Below are positions 30,328 through 37,867 of a stretch of DNA of 37,867 bases, piece by piece (position 1 is the stretch's first letter; the number at the start of each line of letters is the position of its first letter). The DNA is from Zestosphaera sp. Lineage in GTDB: Archaea > Thermoproteota > Thermoprotei_A > Sulfolobales > NBVN01. Made by a program: the position numbers and the translations under genes. The notes beneath the pieces are model-generated. The model was not told the origin of the DNA, did not search any database, and saw only the letters and a program-made list of their open reading frames with translations. Location: positions 1 to 37,867 of the forward strand of contig JAVYVJ010000002.1 of the NCBI GenBank assembly GCA_038727705.1, written 5' to 3'.

Positions 30328-31782
30328 GTGGTGTGCTGTGTGGACGCTGGGCTAGACTTCTTCTTCTTTCCTGAGAGCGTTGCGGTAGTTGGCGCGTCGA
30401 GAACCCCGGGTAAGGTGGGGTATGAGTTACTGAGGAACTTGCTGGAGTTCTATAAGGGGAGGATATACCCAGTCAACCCGGCAGCTACTGAGGTACTCGG
30501 CCTCAAGTCCTACCCGTCTGTCAGAGCGATACCTGATAAAGTCGATGTGGCAGTCATCTCAGTTCCTGCTGAGGTGGTTCCTGAGGCGGCCGCCGACGCC
30601 GGGGAGGCAGGGGTCAAGGGATTGATAGTGATCTCAGGGGGATTTAAGGAGGTCGGGTCTGAGGGGGTTGAGAGGGAGAGGAGGCTGACTGAGGTTGTAA
30701 AGCGGTATGGGATGAGGCTTATAGGGCCTAACTGCGTTGGCGTCTACGTCCCTAGGTCGGGGATGAACACGCTCTTCCTACCGAGGACCAGGCAGGGCTT
30801 CCCCCCACACGGTCACATAGCGTTCGTGTCCCAATCAGGGGCGTTCGGCTCCGCCGTCCTTGACTGGGCCGCCATGAGGGGGTTGGGTATGAGTAAGTTC
30901 ATAAGCTATGGTAATAAGGCGGACGTGGACGATGACGACCTCCTGGAATACTTGCGAGGGGATCCTGACACGAGAGTGGTGACCATGTACGTTGAAGGGG
31001 TTGAGGACGGCGTGTCCTTCTTTAAAGCGTTGAAGGAGACAACCCCCATCAAGCCCGTCGTGGTGCTTAAGTCAGGAAGGTCGGAGGCCGGCGCTAGGGC
31101 AGCATCCTCCCACACAGGAGCGTTAGCCGGGCAGGATAAAGTCTACGACGCTGCCTTCAAGCAGTCTGGCGTGATTAGGGCTTACGGCATGGAGGAGCTC
31201 TTCGACATGGCCCTAGCCCTGTCCCTACAGCCCCCCTCCTACGGCCCCAGAGTGGTGGTCCTCACAGCCGGCGGCGGGTCGGGCGTCATGGCCACCGACG
31301 CACTCTCAGACCTCGGACTCCAAGTACCGAGGCTCAGCGACAAAACTGTGGAGAAGTTGAGGAGGGTTCTACTGCCGATAGCCTCACCCTACAACCCCGT
31401 CGACGTCACCGGATCTGCTAGGGATGAGCACTTCATTGAGGCTGCTGAGATATTGATGCTCTCCGGGGAGGCGGACGCGATCATGTGGCTGCCGTACTAC
31501 ATAATACCCGGAATCACCGATAAGTTGAATGAGGTCTTCGTCAGGATGGTTAACAAGATCAACGACACATTACCGCGTCCAATACCGGTGGTCGGGGTTG
31601 CAACAGGCGGTGCCTTCACGACGAAGTACTCGGTGGAGGCGGAGTCCATGGGCGTGCCCATGTACCTCTCCCCTGAGAGAGCGGCTCTAGCCATTAAGGC
31701 CCTGGCCGACTACGGAAGGTGGTTGAGAGTGACGGGTTCCTACGAAGACTACGTGGAGAGGTTTAAGAGGCTCAGAAGCTGA
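30328..31782 (+). CDS. Acyl-CoA synthetase (ADP/NDP-forming), alpha subunit
   Basis: This is the alpha subunit of an NDP-forming acyl-CoA synthetase (acetyl-CoA synthetase, ADP-forming), which makes ATP from acyl-CoA in hyperthermophilic archaea. The CoA-binding domain begins SVAVVGASRTPGKVGYE. The ligase domain has RLIGPNCVGVY, IAFVSQSGAFGSAVLDW and the phosphohistidine loop ASSHTGALAGQ. A C-terminal domain of about 200 residues follows. No beta (ATP-grasp) subunit is adjacent, so the partner lies elsewhere, as in Pyrococcus. Start GTG 30328 lies 22-28 nt after an ATTATAA box. Confidence 0.9.
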   Translation: MVCCVDAGLDFFFFPESVAVVGASRTPGKVGYELLRNLLEFYKGRIYPVNPAATEVLGLKSYPSVRAIPDKVDVAVISVPAEVVPEAAADAGEAGVKGLIVISGGFKEVGSEGVERERRLTEVVKRYGMRLIGPNCVGVYVPRSGMNTLFLPRTRQGFPPHGHIAFVSQSGAFGSAVLDWAAMRGLGMSKFISYGNKADVDDDDLLEYLRGDPDTRVVTMYVEGVEDGVSFFKALKETTPIKPVVVLKSGRSEAGARAASSHTGALAGQDKVYDAAFKQSGVIRAYGMEELFDMALALSLQPPSYGPRVVVLTAGGGSGVMATDALSDLGLQVPRLSDKTVEKLRRVLLPIASPYNPVDVTGSARDEHFIEAAEILMLSGEADAIMWLPYYIIPGITDKLNEVFVRMVNKINDTLPRPIPVVGVATGGAFTTKYSVEAESMGVPMYLSPERAALAIKALADYGRWLRVTGSYEDYVERFKRLRS

Positions 31783-31804
31783 TGCAGTCTGTTCAGCCCT
31801 CAAG

Positions 31805-33061
31805 TCACTTAAGTGTTAGGAAGATCGCGTTGTAGTACGCGATGGCGGTCAGGAAAAGCAGTGCTGTGGTAGGCAGTAAGTATTTGTAGACTCTAATCAG
31901 GTTCTCTCTGAAGTACTGTACCGTGAAGGCGAGGCAGAGGTGGGTCGGCGACGCCAGGTAGAACAGAAATGACGAGAGGTATATGAGTGAGGAGTCCCCG
32001 ACGCTGGACAACGAGCTCGCCAGCAGAGGCACTGAGGACGTAATCCCCACTATAGTGCTGCCTGAGGTCAGGCTCAGGAGTCCTGGCAACATGATCTTAG
32101 CTATGATGTCTGGGAATCCCGAGGAACTTATAAGCGCACCGACGGCGGAGGATATCCCAGTGCCCAGCATGGCGTAGTATATCAACATGGCGCCGAGGCT
32201 CGACAGTACCATGTTGACCACCTTCTCACTCCTTAGCGATTTGAGGAAGTCAGGCAGCGTGACCGCAGCACCTCCGTATGCACGGGATACGACCACTATA
32301 GTCAGCACCCCCGCTAGGCCCCCAACGGCCACGCTGTAGTCGCTGTAGATGCTGAGTTCCCGCAGGATAGGGTTGCTCAGCAAAGCCACCGCCAGGGAGA
32401 ACAGTATCGGCGACATATAGATCAACAGTCTACGGGTGTCAGCCACACCGTCCGTCTTATAGACGGCTCCAGAGCCTTCGGTAGTCCCTCTGCGCATGAG
32501 GTAAAGGCCTATGATGATCATGCCACACACTATAGGCACCTGGTAGATCGCTAACTCCATCACTGAATGCCCTGTCAGGGTGGCTGCGGTCACTAGAGGC
32601 TGGCTCATCGGATATACGAAGGCTACGGTGTGCCTGAACCACACGTTGAGGAACGCCATCATCGCTGGACTCAACCCCATGTAGGCGCCCACGCTGCCCA
32701 CGACTGGCGCTGACATTAGGGCCCCGCCAGCTATCGGCAATAACCCCATCAAAGCCGGTACAACTAAGATGATTAAGTACGGCTTCTTAATGAAGTTGAG
32801 GAGCTCCTTACTCAGACCGTTGATCAGTCTCGTAACCTCATAGAGCTCGACCAGCAGGGAGATGGTTAAGGAAGCCAGAACCAGTGAGACGGTTCTCTCA
32901 CTAGTTACTGTGGTGGTCAGGACTTCTGGGAGGAGGGCGGGGTTGGCTATCAACACCATGATCAACCCCTCAACAACTAGAGCCACGCCTATGCTGACTT
33001 TAAGACGTATTAGGGCGATAAGCACGGCCATCGAGATGACTACAGCCACTAACTCGATCAC
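31805..33061 (-). CDS. DUF401-family integral membrane protein
   Basis: This is a strongly hydrophobic 418-aa protein with roughly ten to eleven membrane segments. LLPIAGGALMSAPVVGSVG and FLNVWFRHTVAFVYP are the DUF401 signatures, and the fold resembles ion and carboxylate transporters. The substrate is unknown. Its ATG 33061 faces the PfkB gene across 67 nt. It converges with the acyl-CoA synthetase gene, so an organic-acid transport role is conceivable (inference only). Confidence 0.75.
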   Translation of the reverse strand: MIELVAVVISMAVLIALIRLKVSIGVALVVEGLIMVLIANPALLPEVLTTTVTSERTVSLVLASLTISLLVELYEVTRLINGLSKELLNFIKKPYLIILVVPALMGLLPIAGGALMSAPVVGSVGAYMGLSPAMMAFLNVWFRHTVAFVYPMSQPLVTAATLTGHSVMELAIYQVPIVCGMIIIGLYLMRRGTTEGSGAVYKTDGVADTRRLLIYMSPILFSLAVALLSNPILRELSIYSDYSVAVGGLAGVLTIVVVSRAYGGAAVTLPDFLKSLRSEKVVNMVLSSLGAMLIYYAMLGTGISSAVGALISSSGFPDIIAKIMLPGLLSLTSGSTIVGITSSVPLLASSLSSVGDSSLIYLSSFLFYLASPTHLCLAFTVQYFRENLIRVYKYLLPTTALLFLTAIAYYNAIFLTLK

Positions 33062-33128
33062 TTAAACTCCACCTGATACAATATCTCCTTAAGTCGTTGG
33101 GTAATTTAAGCATTCCTGAGATTAGTTC

Positions 33129-34022
33129 ATGATGATCATGAAAGCAGTCTTAGTCGGATCGGCCACCGTAGACGTCCTGGGTGAGGGCGTCCGGGTGGGG
33201 GGTTCCGTCTACTACGGTGGTTTAGCATTGGCCAAGCATCTGGGGGTCGAGACCCATGCCGTGACTCTAATAGATAAGCGCAATACTGACCTGATCCTAG
33301 GGTCGTTCTTAGGTTCTGGGGTGGTGCTCCATCCGGTGGAGTGCAGCAGGGTGCCTCACTTCGTGATTAGGGAAGGCAAGGCTGTCAATGTCGTTGCCGA
33401 CGAATGCAGAATACCTGCGGACATGGTTGAGAAGGTTCTCGAGGACGTCAGGCCTGACATCTTGATGCTCGCCCCAGTATTCCAGGAGGTTGAGGTGAGT
33501 GAGTATGTGGAGTTGCTGAGTGCCCTGGATCAAGTCAAGATTAAGTCGCTAGATATTCAAGGGTTTGTCAGATCCGCCGCAGGTGATGAGATCAAGTGCG
33601 TCTGGAGTGATGAACTCTTTGAGCTGATGGGTCTAGTTGACCTCACGCACGGAAATCTTAAAGAATTCTGCTTCTCCAGTAGTGGGGATACGGTAGTGAG
33701 GCGATTGCTTGAGAACGAGGTGTTGAAGAGCTCCGCAGTGGCTGCCACCATGGATTCGAGGGGACTCTACCTAATCGCAAAAGGCGACTCCTTCAAGCTA
33801 TCGTCACTCAAGGTTGTAAGCGTCGATGAGGTTGGAGCCGGAGACGTGTTCACCGCTGTCACCAGCCACTACATGGCCGCAGGCAACGAACTCCCTGAGG
33901 CTGTTATGAAGGGGGTTGTTGCAGCCTCACTGAAGGTCAGTCGATCCTCGAGAAACTGGTTCACTGCCGAGGAGCTGGAGGAGCGACTGCCTGAGGTCGA
34001 GGTTCATCAACACATGCCTTGA
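33129..34022 (+). CDS. PfkB-family carbohydrate/nucleoside kinase
   Basis: This is a ribokinase-fold kinase. The conserved catalytic motif is DEVGAGDVFTAV near the C terminus, with the Asp that activates the hydroxyl acceptor. The N-terminal VGSATVDVLGEGVRVGGSVY is the sugar-binding part. Middle sections are divergent, so sugar or nucleoside specificity is unknown. ATG codons at 33129, 33132 and 33138 follow an AATTTAAG TATA-like box; the first is chosen. The downstream AGOG gene begins 46 nt after the stop. Confidence 0.83.
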   Translation: MMIMKAVLVGSATVDVLGEGVRVGGSVYYGGLALAKHLGVETHAVTLIDKRNTDLILGSFLGSGVVLHPVECSRVPHFVIREGKAVNVVADECRIPADMVEKVLEDVRPDILMLAPVFQEVEVSEYVELLSALDQVKIKSLDIQGFVRSAAGDEIKCVWSDELFELMGLVDLTHGNLKEFCFSSSGDTVVRRLLENEVLKSSAVAATMDSRGLYLIAKGDSFKLSSLKVVSVDEVGAGDVFTAVTSHYMAAGNELPEAVMKGVVAASLKVSRSSRNWFTAEELEERLPEVEVHQHMP

Positions 34023-34068
34023 AAACTTAATAGCACGTCAGCAGATCCTCCTATAGGTCGGCGCGGCG

Positions 34069-34950
34069 ATGACGGTATTTCTTGTTGAGGATACTAGGGT
34101 AGGCCCTTTAGGAAATGTCTTCAAGACCCTGGGGCGTGAGGGCTGTGAAGATTTCGAGCGTGTCGATCCCCAATTCATTGCTTTAAGCAAGCTCCTTAAA
34201 GTCTGCGGCCCACCGTCTGTGTGGCTCGCGGCGCTGAACGGGCTTATAACGTATATGCTCACCATGCACGGTGAGGACTTCTGGACCCTTTTCACAGAGT
34301 TCGCAGCAGGTAGATGTGGCGGCTTGAGGAGCCTCAAGGATGCAGTGAGGTTAGTCAGCGAGTTCACATCCCTCCACAACAGACTAAGTCTAGAGGCTAA
34401 GCTGAGGCGTCTAGGTAGAGCCGCCCTATGTGGTGAGGCCTTCGAGAAGCTCTCCTTCGGTGACCTCAGGGGCTACGTGAGCAGCATATCCCGCTGTATA
34501 AGTGTTGATGAGGACTCGAAGACCGTGGTCTTCTCGGCCAAGATGGCCTACTACGTCCTCAAATCAGGGGGTCTGGAGGCGGACGTATCAGGTATTCCGA
34601 TACCGGTCGACAGGAGAGTGGCTCTAGTGACCCTCACCTCGGGCCTGGTTAGCTCAGGCAGGGGATTGAGTGCAACCCTGGAGGGTCTGGAGGGCTTAGC
34701 ACAGAACCTTATGAAGCACCCGAACATAGTTAGGGAGGCCTGGGATCTTGTCAGCAGGGCATCAGGGGTGCCGGCGATGAAGATGGACGCCCCGCTGTGG
34801 CTAGTGGGCAGATACATTAAGGAAGGGGGAGTCTCCACCACAAACATAGTGAGAAGCCTAAGGGATTCAGGTATAACGATTGAGAATGAAGTGCTGACCA
34901 GCTTGGTTTCCGAGCTAACACATGCACTTAGAAGGGGGCAAGTGTTTTAA
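34069..34950 (+). CDS. AGOG-type 8-oxoguanine DNA glycosylase/lyase
   Basis: The stretch SKTVVFSAKMAYYVLKSG and then IPIPVDRRVALVTLTSG match the archaeal GO glycosylase AGOG (Pyrobaculum Pa-AGOG). This is a helix-hairpin-helix enzyme that removes oxidised guanine and cuts the strand. By analogy Lys151 would be the Schiff-base residue and Asp181 the catalytic acid. The rest is alpha-helical, in keeping with the family, and at 293 aa it is slightly longer than Pa-AGOG. The start is ATG 34069, with a TATA-like ACTTAATAG upstream. I am fairly sure of the family from the motif pair but did not align it. Confidence 0.72.
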   Translation: MTVFLVEDTRVGPLGNVFKTLGREGCEDFERVDPQFIALSKLLKVCGPPSVWLAALNGLITYMLTMHGEDFWTLFTEFAAGRCGGLRSLKDAVRLVSEFTSLHNRLSLEAKLRRLGRAALCGEAFEKLSFGDLRGYVSSISRCISVDEDSKTVVFSAKMAYYVLKSGGLEADVSGIPIPVDRRVALVTLTSGLVSSGRGLSATLEGLEGLAQNLMKHPNIVREAWDLVSRASGVPAMKMDAPLWLVGRYIKEGGVSTTNIVRSLRDSGITIENEVLTSLVSELTHALRRGQVF

Positions 34951-35003
34951 AGGGAAAAAGAAGTTCAACTGGTTTTATCTTTACGGGTTCGTTGTTCGGG
35001 CGA

Positions 35004-35195
35004 TTACTCCTTGACTAAGCCCTTCTTCTTGAGGTCTTCAACTTCTTTCTTGCTCAGGAACCTGACTACCTTAATCTTAGTCTCTGGGCTTGTCCCTACC
35101 ACTGCCCACCTGTTGTTCTTTAACTTCATGAACTGCGGGTTCTGGATCTCAACCTTCTTCTTGGCCTTCACGTCGAAGGCCATCCACTTCTCCAT
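35004..35195 (-). CDS. Small basic protein (63 aa), unrecognised
   Basis: The frame extends to 35318, but its upstream part is an AT-rich promoter. ATG 35195 is preceded by a GGTGA ribosome site, and a strong TATA box (TTTATATA at 35231-35238) lies about 36-43 nt upstream. The product is rich in Lys with KAKKKVEIQNPQF, WAVVGTSPETKIKVVRF and an ending LSKKEVEDLKKKG. It looks like a beta-rich fold followed by a helix, the type seen in small archaeal ribosome- or nucleic-acid-binding proteins. The family is not identified. The promoter is good, so expression may be high. Confidence 0.65.
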   Translation of the reverse strand: MEKWMAFDVKAKKKVEIQNPQFMKLKNNRWAVVGTSPETKIKVVRFLSKKEVEDLKKKGLVKE

Positions 35196-35229
35196 ATTTT
35201 TCACCGCAATAATAGTATCTACTCGGAGG

Positions 35230-35239
35230 TATATAAACT
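35230..35239 (-). promoter_or_regulatory. TATA box of the small basic protein gene
   Basis: The minus strand reads AGTTTATATA, followed by 34 nt to ATG 35195 and a GGTGA ribosome site in between. This rules out the longer frame starting at 35318. Confidence 0.6.
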
Positions 35240-35318
35240 TATTGAGGGCTAACTCGATGATAACCCCTAGTAAATTCTTATTAAGAATTATAGATAATTT
35301 TATTACCGAGTGATACAT

Positions 35319-35480
35319 TACATCATAGGTGGATAATTTATAGAGATAAAAAAAGCGCGGAGCCTTTAAAGGCGTGCATCATTGGCACGTGACGGTTGAC
35401 GCATGAACTAATTAATTAGGAACCGCGTAACCTAGTGCTTGTGACCGCCGTCGAGCTTTAACCTCACGCAGGATCGGCAT
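35319..35480. other. Intergenic region with palindromes and possible RNA stem
   Basis: This contains GCCTTTAAAGGC (35362-35373), a perfect 12-bp palindrome that also reads as a TATA box. The hairpin CGTGC/GCACG (35373-35377 with 35385-35389) follows, then CTAATTAATTAG (35408-35419), a second perfect 12-bp palindrome. GACGG at 35391-35395 can pair with CCGTC at 35448-35452, enclosing about 50 nt. No protein frame or tRNA fits. It could be a regulatory site cluster or encode a small RNA. Confidence 0.3.
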
Positions 35481-36002
35481 CTATATTATCGTGGAAGGCT
35501 CCTTCCCGGATTTAGCCTTAGCTGGGATTATTGGGAACTCTTCGTTGAACGTTGAGACTATGGTGAAGAAGGAGTTAATCAGTACGTAGACACGTTCAAC
35601 AAACCTCGGCTTAAACCCCTCACTAACCTCATCTCTGAAGACCGCTTGAGCCACTGATATCGCCTGAGGGTCTACAGTGCTGGGTTGTACTACGACGTTG
35701 CATGCGGGACACATGCTGATGACTCTGCACATGAGTTTGGACGTGAACTTGAGAACCTCTTCAGGGCTCAGCTCGTTCAGTTTCCTCCTATGTTCAGGCG
35801 ACACTGCGACTCCTATCAGGAGGACATACCTGTCCTCCCTTCCCTCCGGTCTGAAGACCTTGAAGTTTATGTTCATGGGGGGCTGGGTGAAGACGTCCAG
35901 ACCCCAGACAACTTTGAAGGGTGGCTGAGGCTCCAGCCTCCGCACATTGAAGCCCTCCTCGATAAGCCATTTCTCCACCAGCTCGTCCGTGGATCCACTC
36001 AT
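35481..36002 (-). CDS. DUF2299-like protein
   Basis: This is a roughly 173-aa soluble protein with a helix (LVEKWLIEEGFNVRRLE), a beta stretch (NINFKVFRPEG, RYVLLIGVAVSPEHRRKL) and a helix carrying CRVISMCPACNV. The pattern resembles DUF2299 of crenarchaea, whose function is unknown. The frame reaches to GTG 36020, but ATG 36002 has the Shine-Dalgarno sequence GGTGA 7 nt upstream and a TTTATATAAC box near 36044-36053. It is transcribed divergently from the encapsulin gene across about 160 nt. Three cysteines (C-x5-C-x2-C) could bind a metal. Confidence 0.55.
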   Translation of the reverse strand: MSGSTDELVEKWLIEEGFNVRRLEPQPPFKVVWGLDVFTQPPMNINFKVFRPEGREDRYVLLIGVAVSPEHRRKLNELSPEEVLKFTSKLMCRVISMCPACNVVVQPSTVDPQAISVAQAVFRDEVSEGFKPRFVERVYVLINSFFTIVSTFNEEFPIIPAKAKSGKEPSTII

Positions 36003-36119
36003 CAAAACTTCACCAACCACGCCACGTGATAATACTCAGTAACGTTATATAAATAGTAGCTAATCGGCTGTAAGATGGCGGGAGTTGCGGAACGCTGGAT
36101 CCCCGCATAACCTTCGAAA

Positions 36120-36128
36120 GTATTTAAT
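36120..36128 (+). promoter_or_regulatory. TATA box of the encapsulin gene
   Basis: GTATTTAAT lies 34-42 nt before TTG 36162. A ribosome site GGTGAT at 36153-36158 lies between, so the mRNA should carry a short leader. Confidence 0.5.
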
Positions 36129-36161
36129 TTTTGATCACGCATTATACTATTTGGTGATAAC

Positions 36162-37256
36162 TTGATCGGGAAACATCCTCTAGAGTTACCGCCACCCAGG
36201 AAATTCAGCAAGGACGAGATGGCTGAGGCTTTAAGACTCTCTATAATAGCTGAGCTGGATGCCGTCAACACGTACCTACAGTTAGCCAGGCATTGCGAGG
36301 ACGAGGGTGTCAGGAAGCTATTCGAGGACATAGCTAAGGAGGAGAAGACGCATGTAGGCGAGTTCCTGGCGATGCTTAAGTCCTTAGATCCCGAGCAGGT
36401 CGCCGAACTTAAAGCCGGTGCTCAGGAGGTAAAGGAGCTGACAGGGGTCTCAGTTACTGAGGGAGATCCGCCTAAGGAGGAAGCCCTAAGCGAGGACAAC
36501 GTTTTGAAAGATCTGGGCGCTAGAGCTAAGGAGGTGGTTGAGTCGGCTAGAAGGTTACGGAGGGTGCTTGACGTAGTCCACGTGGGCAGGGGTGTTGAGG
36601 GGGTCCTGCTGGAGGGGGTCTCGGCTGAGGAGACCGCCAAGTCGAAGGTCGGTAGGGTCGTGATGCTCAGTGAGTTGAGCACGCAGTTCAGTATTAAGGT
36701 GAGGACGCTGGACTACTGGAGCAGGACAGGCGTCCAGCCGGACCTATCGTCCCTAGTGCTCGCCTCGACGAGGCTGGCTCTAGCCGAGGAGAGAGCGATA
36801 CTTGAAGGGGATTCTGAGAAAGGGTGGCCAGGCCTCCTAACATGCGGGATGAGCGTCAAGGAGGAGCTGAGCGACTGGAGTGTTCCAGGAAATCCAGTAG
36901 TGGACGTGTCAAAAGCGGTTAGAAGATTAATTAATGAAGCGATACCCCCACCCTACATAATGTTGGTGAATCCAGCAAGGTACGCAGACCTACTTAAGTA
37001 CACGGAGAAGGCAGGCGTCATGGAATTACAGAGGGTTAAAGCGTTAGTGAACGAGGTCGTCCAGACACCGCTACTGGACGACAATAACGTCCTCATCATA
37101 TCAACGAACAAACACATGATAGATCTGGTGGTCGGAGCTGACACAGTCCTTGACTATCTGGGGCCATCGGGAGATGAACATCTCTACAGACTTTGGGAAA
37201 CCCTAGCACTGAGAATCAAAAACCCGAAAGCCATCATCCACCTCACGAAGAAATGA
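36162..37256 (+). CDS. Encapsulin with N-terminal ferritin-like domain fusion
   Basis: This single 364-aa protein carries a ferritin-like (FLP) domain (about 17-72) joined by a flexible Glu/Lys-rich linker (about 73-108) to an HK97-fold encapsulin shell (about 109-364). The FLP helices hold Glu31 (IIAELDAVN) and Glu61-x-x-His64 (EEKTHVGEF), the iron-binding pattern of encapsulated ferritins. The shell region has SELSTQFSIKVRTLDYW, LASTRLALAEERAILEG and GWPGLLTCGMSV, typical of family 1 encapsulins. The arrangement matches the virus-like particle of Pyrococcus furiosus, in which cargo and shell are one chain. It should form a nanocompartment that oxidises and stores iron. It starts at TTG 36162 with the ribosome site GGTGAT. 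No separate cargo gene is visible. Confidence 0.9.
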   Translation: MIGKHPLELPPPRKFSKDEMAEALRLSIIAELDAVNTYLQLARHCEDEGVRKLFEDIAKEEKTHVGEFLAMLKSLDPEQVAELKAGAQEVKELTGVSVTEGDPPKEEALSEDNVLKDLGARAKEVVESARRLRRVLDVVHVGRGVEGVLLEGVSAEETAKSKVGRVVMLSELSTQFSIKVRTLDYWSRTGVQPDLSSLVLASTRLALAEERAILEGDSEKGWPGLLTCGMSVKEELSDWSVPGNPVVDVSKAVRRLINEAIPPPYIMLVNPARYADLLKYTEKAGVMELQRVKALVNEVVQTPLLDDNNVLIISTNKHMIDLVVGADTVLDYLGPSGDEHLYRLWETLALRIKNPKAIIHLTKK

Positions 37257-37269
37257 ATCCTCAATGATA

Positions 37270-37274
37270 TTTTT
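37270..37274 (+). terminator. T-run terminator after encapsulin
   Basis: A TTTTT run 14 nt past the encapsulin stop fits archaeal T-rich termination. No strong hairpin precedes it. Confidence 0.35.
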
Positions 37275-37381
37275 CTCAAGAGTGACCACGCTGTTTAACT
37301 CATTGTGTGGCTTACAACGCAACCATTAGAGGGTTATAGACGGTGTATAGCGAATTTCACAGTTTAGGTGAAGAGTCCGAC

Positions 37382-37399
37382 TTTCCTCGATTGAGGAAA
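37382..37399 (-). terminator. Hairpin after the PD-(D/E)XK gene
   Basis: TTTCCTC-GATT-GAGGAAA is a perfect 7-bp stem with a 4-nt loop, 19 nt past the stop of the minus-strand nuclease-like gene. It may mark termination or RNA processing. The long run of pairs stands out from the flanks, but hairpins are not required for archaeal termination. Confidence 0.35.
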
Positions 37400-37417
37400 T
37401 GTGATGCGTGTTTGATT

Positions 37418-37867
37418 CTAACGCAATCTTCTGAAGCCTGTATGGATATGTATTCCAAGCTCTGCAGCCGCTTCCTCAGCAACTTTCTCCACGTACGGTG
37501 ACACAATAACCAGAGAGGGTTTCACACCCTCAATCCTTTCATAGAGTTGACCCACCCGCCATAGCTCAAAAACATCAGCTTTAGATACGCTTGACTTTAC
37601 CTCCACGAGTATGTGCACACCATCTTTGATCACTAGGTCGACCTCTACTATGCTTGGATGACCGAAAACGAACCCCTCAGCGTCCCGGTAGACCCACTTT
37701 TCAACCTTACCTCCAAAATACTCCTCCACGATTCCCCTCATCCCACTTCTGAAGGACTCTTCAGTCAGCAATCCCCATCTAGCGCCTAAGGCTTGAATAC
37801 TTAGAGTCAGCTCCTCAATTCTTTTGCTGTGCTCGCCTAAGATTCTCGAATGCTCCTCAATCCTCTT
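37418..37867 (-). CDS. Coiled-coil PD-(D/E)XK nuclease-like protein, N terminus cut by window edge
   Basis: The C-terminal 117 residues after a possible TTG at 37771 show the PD-(D/E)XK core. VEVDLVIKDG supplies the Asp, and ILVEVKSSVSKADV supplies the Glu-x-Lys. The frame stays open to the right edge, adding 32 residues (KRIEEHSRILGEHSKRIEEL and more) that form a coiled coil, so the true gene begins outside the window. This layout is common in archaeal proteins with a long coiled coil followed by a restriction-like nuclease fold (DUF3782-like). The substrate is unknown. Confidence 0.72.
   Translation of the reverse strand, partial: KRIEEHSRILGEHSKRIEELTLSIQALGARWGLLTEESFRSGMRGIVEEYFGGKVEKWVYRDAEGFVFGHPSIVEVDLVIKDGVHILVEVKSSVSKADVFELWRVGQLYERIEGVKPSLVIVSPYVEKVAEEAAAELGIHIHTGFRRLR

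Noticed and set aside
37382-37410. CRISPR-repeat-like GATTGAGGAAATGTG near the right edge
   Set aside because: Only one copy is present, with no spacer-repeat periodicity. It is part of a simple hairpin.

Overview
The window looks like chromosomal DNA from a hyperthermophilic archaeon, most likely a crenarchaeote (Thermoproteota, Thermoprotei). Several things point there: a family B DNA polymerase with SMYPN and YGDTDS motifs, archaeal DnaG, Pelota, an Lhr helicase, an AGOG-type 8-oxoguanine glycosylase, the alpha subunit of ADP-forming acyl-CoA synthetase, a NfeD/SPFH cluster, and an encapsulin with an N-terminal ferritin-like domain. Many genes start with GTG or TTG, and TATA boxes commonly lie 25-35 nt before the start codon, as in leaderless archaeal transcripts. 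The lineage below phylum is a guess. No rRNA, tRNA or CRISPR array was recognised.

Layout. 1-421: an incomplete, unrecognised gene with different codon taste. 531-4296 (minus): a KaiC-like ATPase coupled to a 2x[4Fe-4S] ferredoxin, then a TRASH/YHS metallochaperone and a CopA copper ATPase. 4365-9871: a PPC-domain protein, a UDP-galactopyranose-mutase-like flavoprotein, DNA polymerase B, and convergent DnaG. 9959-11834: a 47-aa twin-CX3C protein, an HTH regulator, a sugar-nucleotide pyrophosphorylase and a GDPD-like protein. 11845-12180: a TnpB fossil. 12181-17448: SpoIIM-like membrane protein, Lhr helicase, a DPM1-GtrA glycosyltransferase, and an EamA transporter with an apparent 5' frameshift. 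17449-17765: non-coding, with a potentially bistable hairpin set. 17766-21568: a homocitrate/isopropylmalate-synthase-family enzyme, an HD hydrolase, and a two-gene unit of a creatininase-family hydrolase with a D-serine-dehydratase-like enzyme. 21656-25498: DUF1847, then divergent pyrimidine operons pyrK-pyrD and pyrF-pyrE. 25521-30154: SixA phosphatase, the NfeD / cyclo-ligase-like / SPFH cluster with a tandemly duplicated promoter element, and Pelota. 30328-34950: acyl-CoA synthetase alpha, a DUF401 membrane protein, a PfkB kinase and AGOG. 35004-37867: a small basic protein, a palindrome-rich intergenic region, a DUF2299-like protein, the ferritin-like/encapsulin fusion, and a coiled-coil PD-(D/E)XK protein cut by the right edge.

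How the genes fit together. The metal and redox theme is strong. Copper export and chaperoning sit at the left end. At the right end is an encapsulin that should store or oxidise iron, and it shares a divergent promoter region with an uncharacterised protein. Nucleotide metabolism is represented by four of the six UMP-pathway activities' genes. Envelope functions include the DPM1-GtrA enzyme, the UGM-like flavoprotein, the sugar-nucleotide pyrophosphorylase, and the NfeD/stomatin membrane quality-control pair. All functional calls are from reading motifs by eye; no database search was run.
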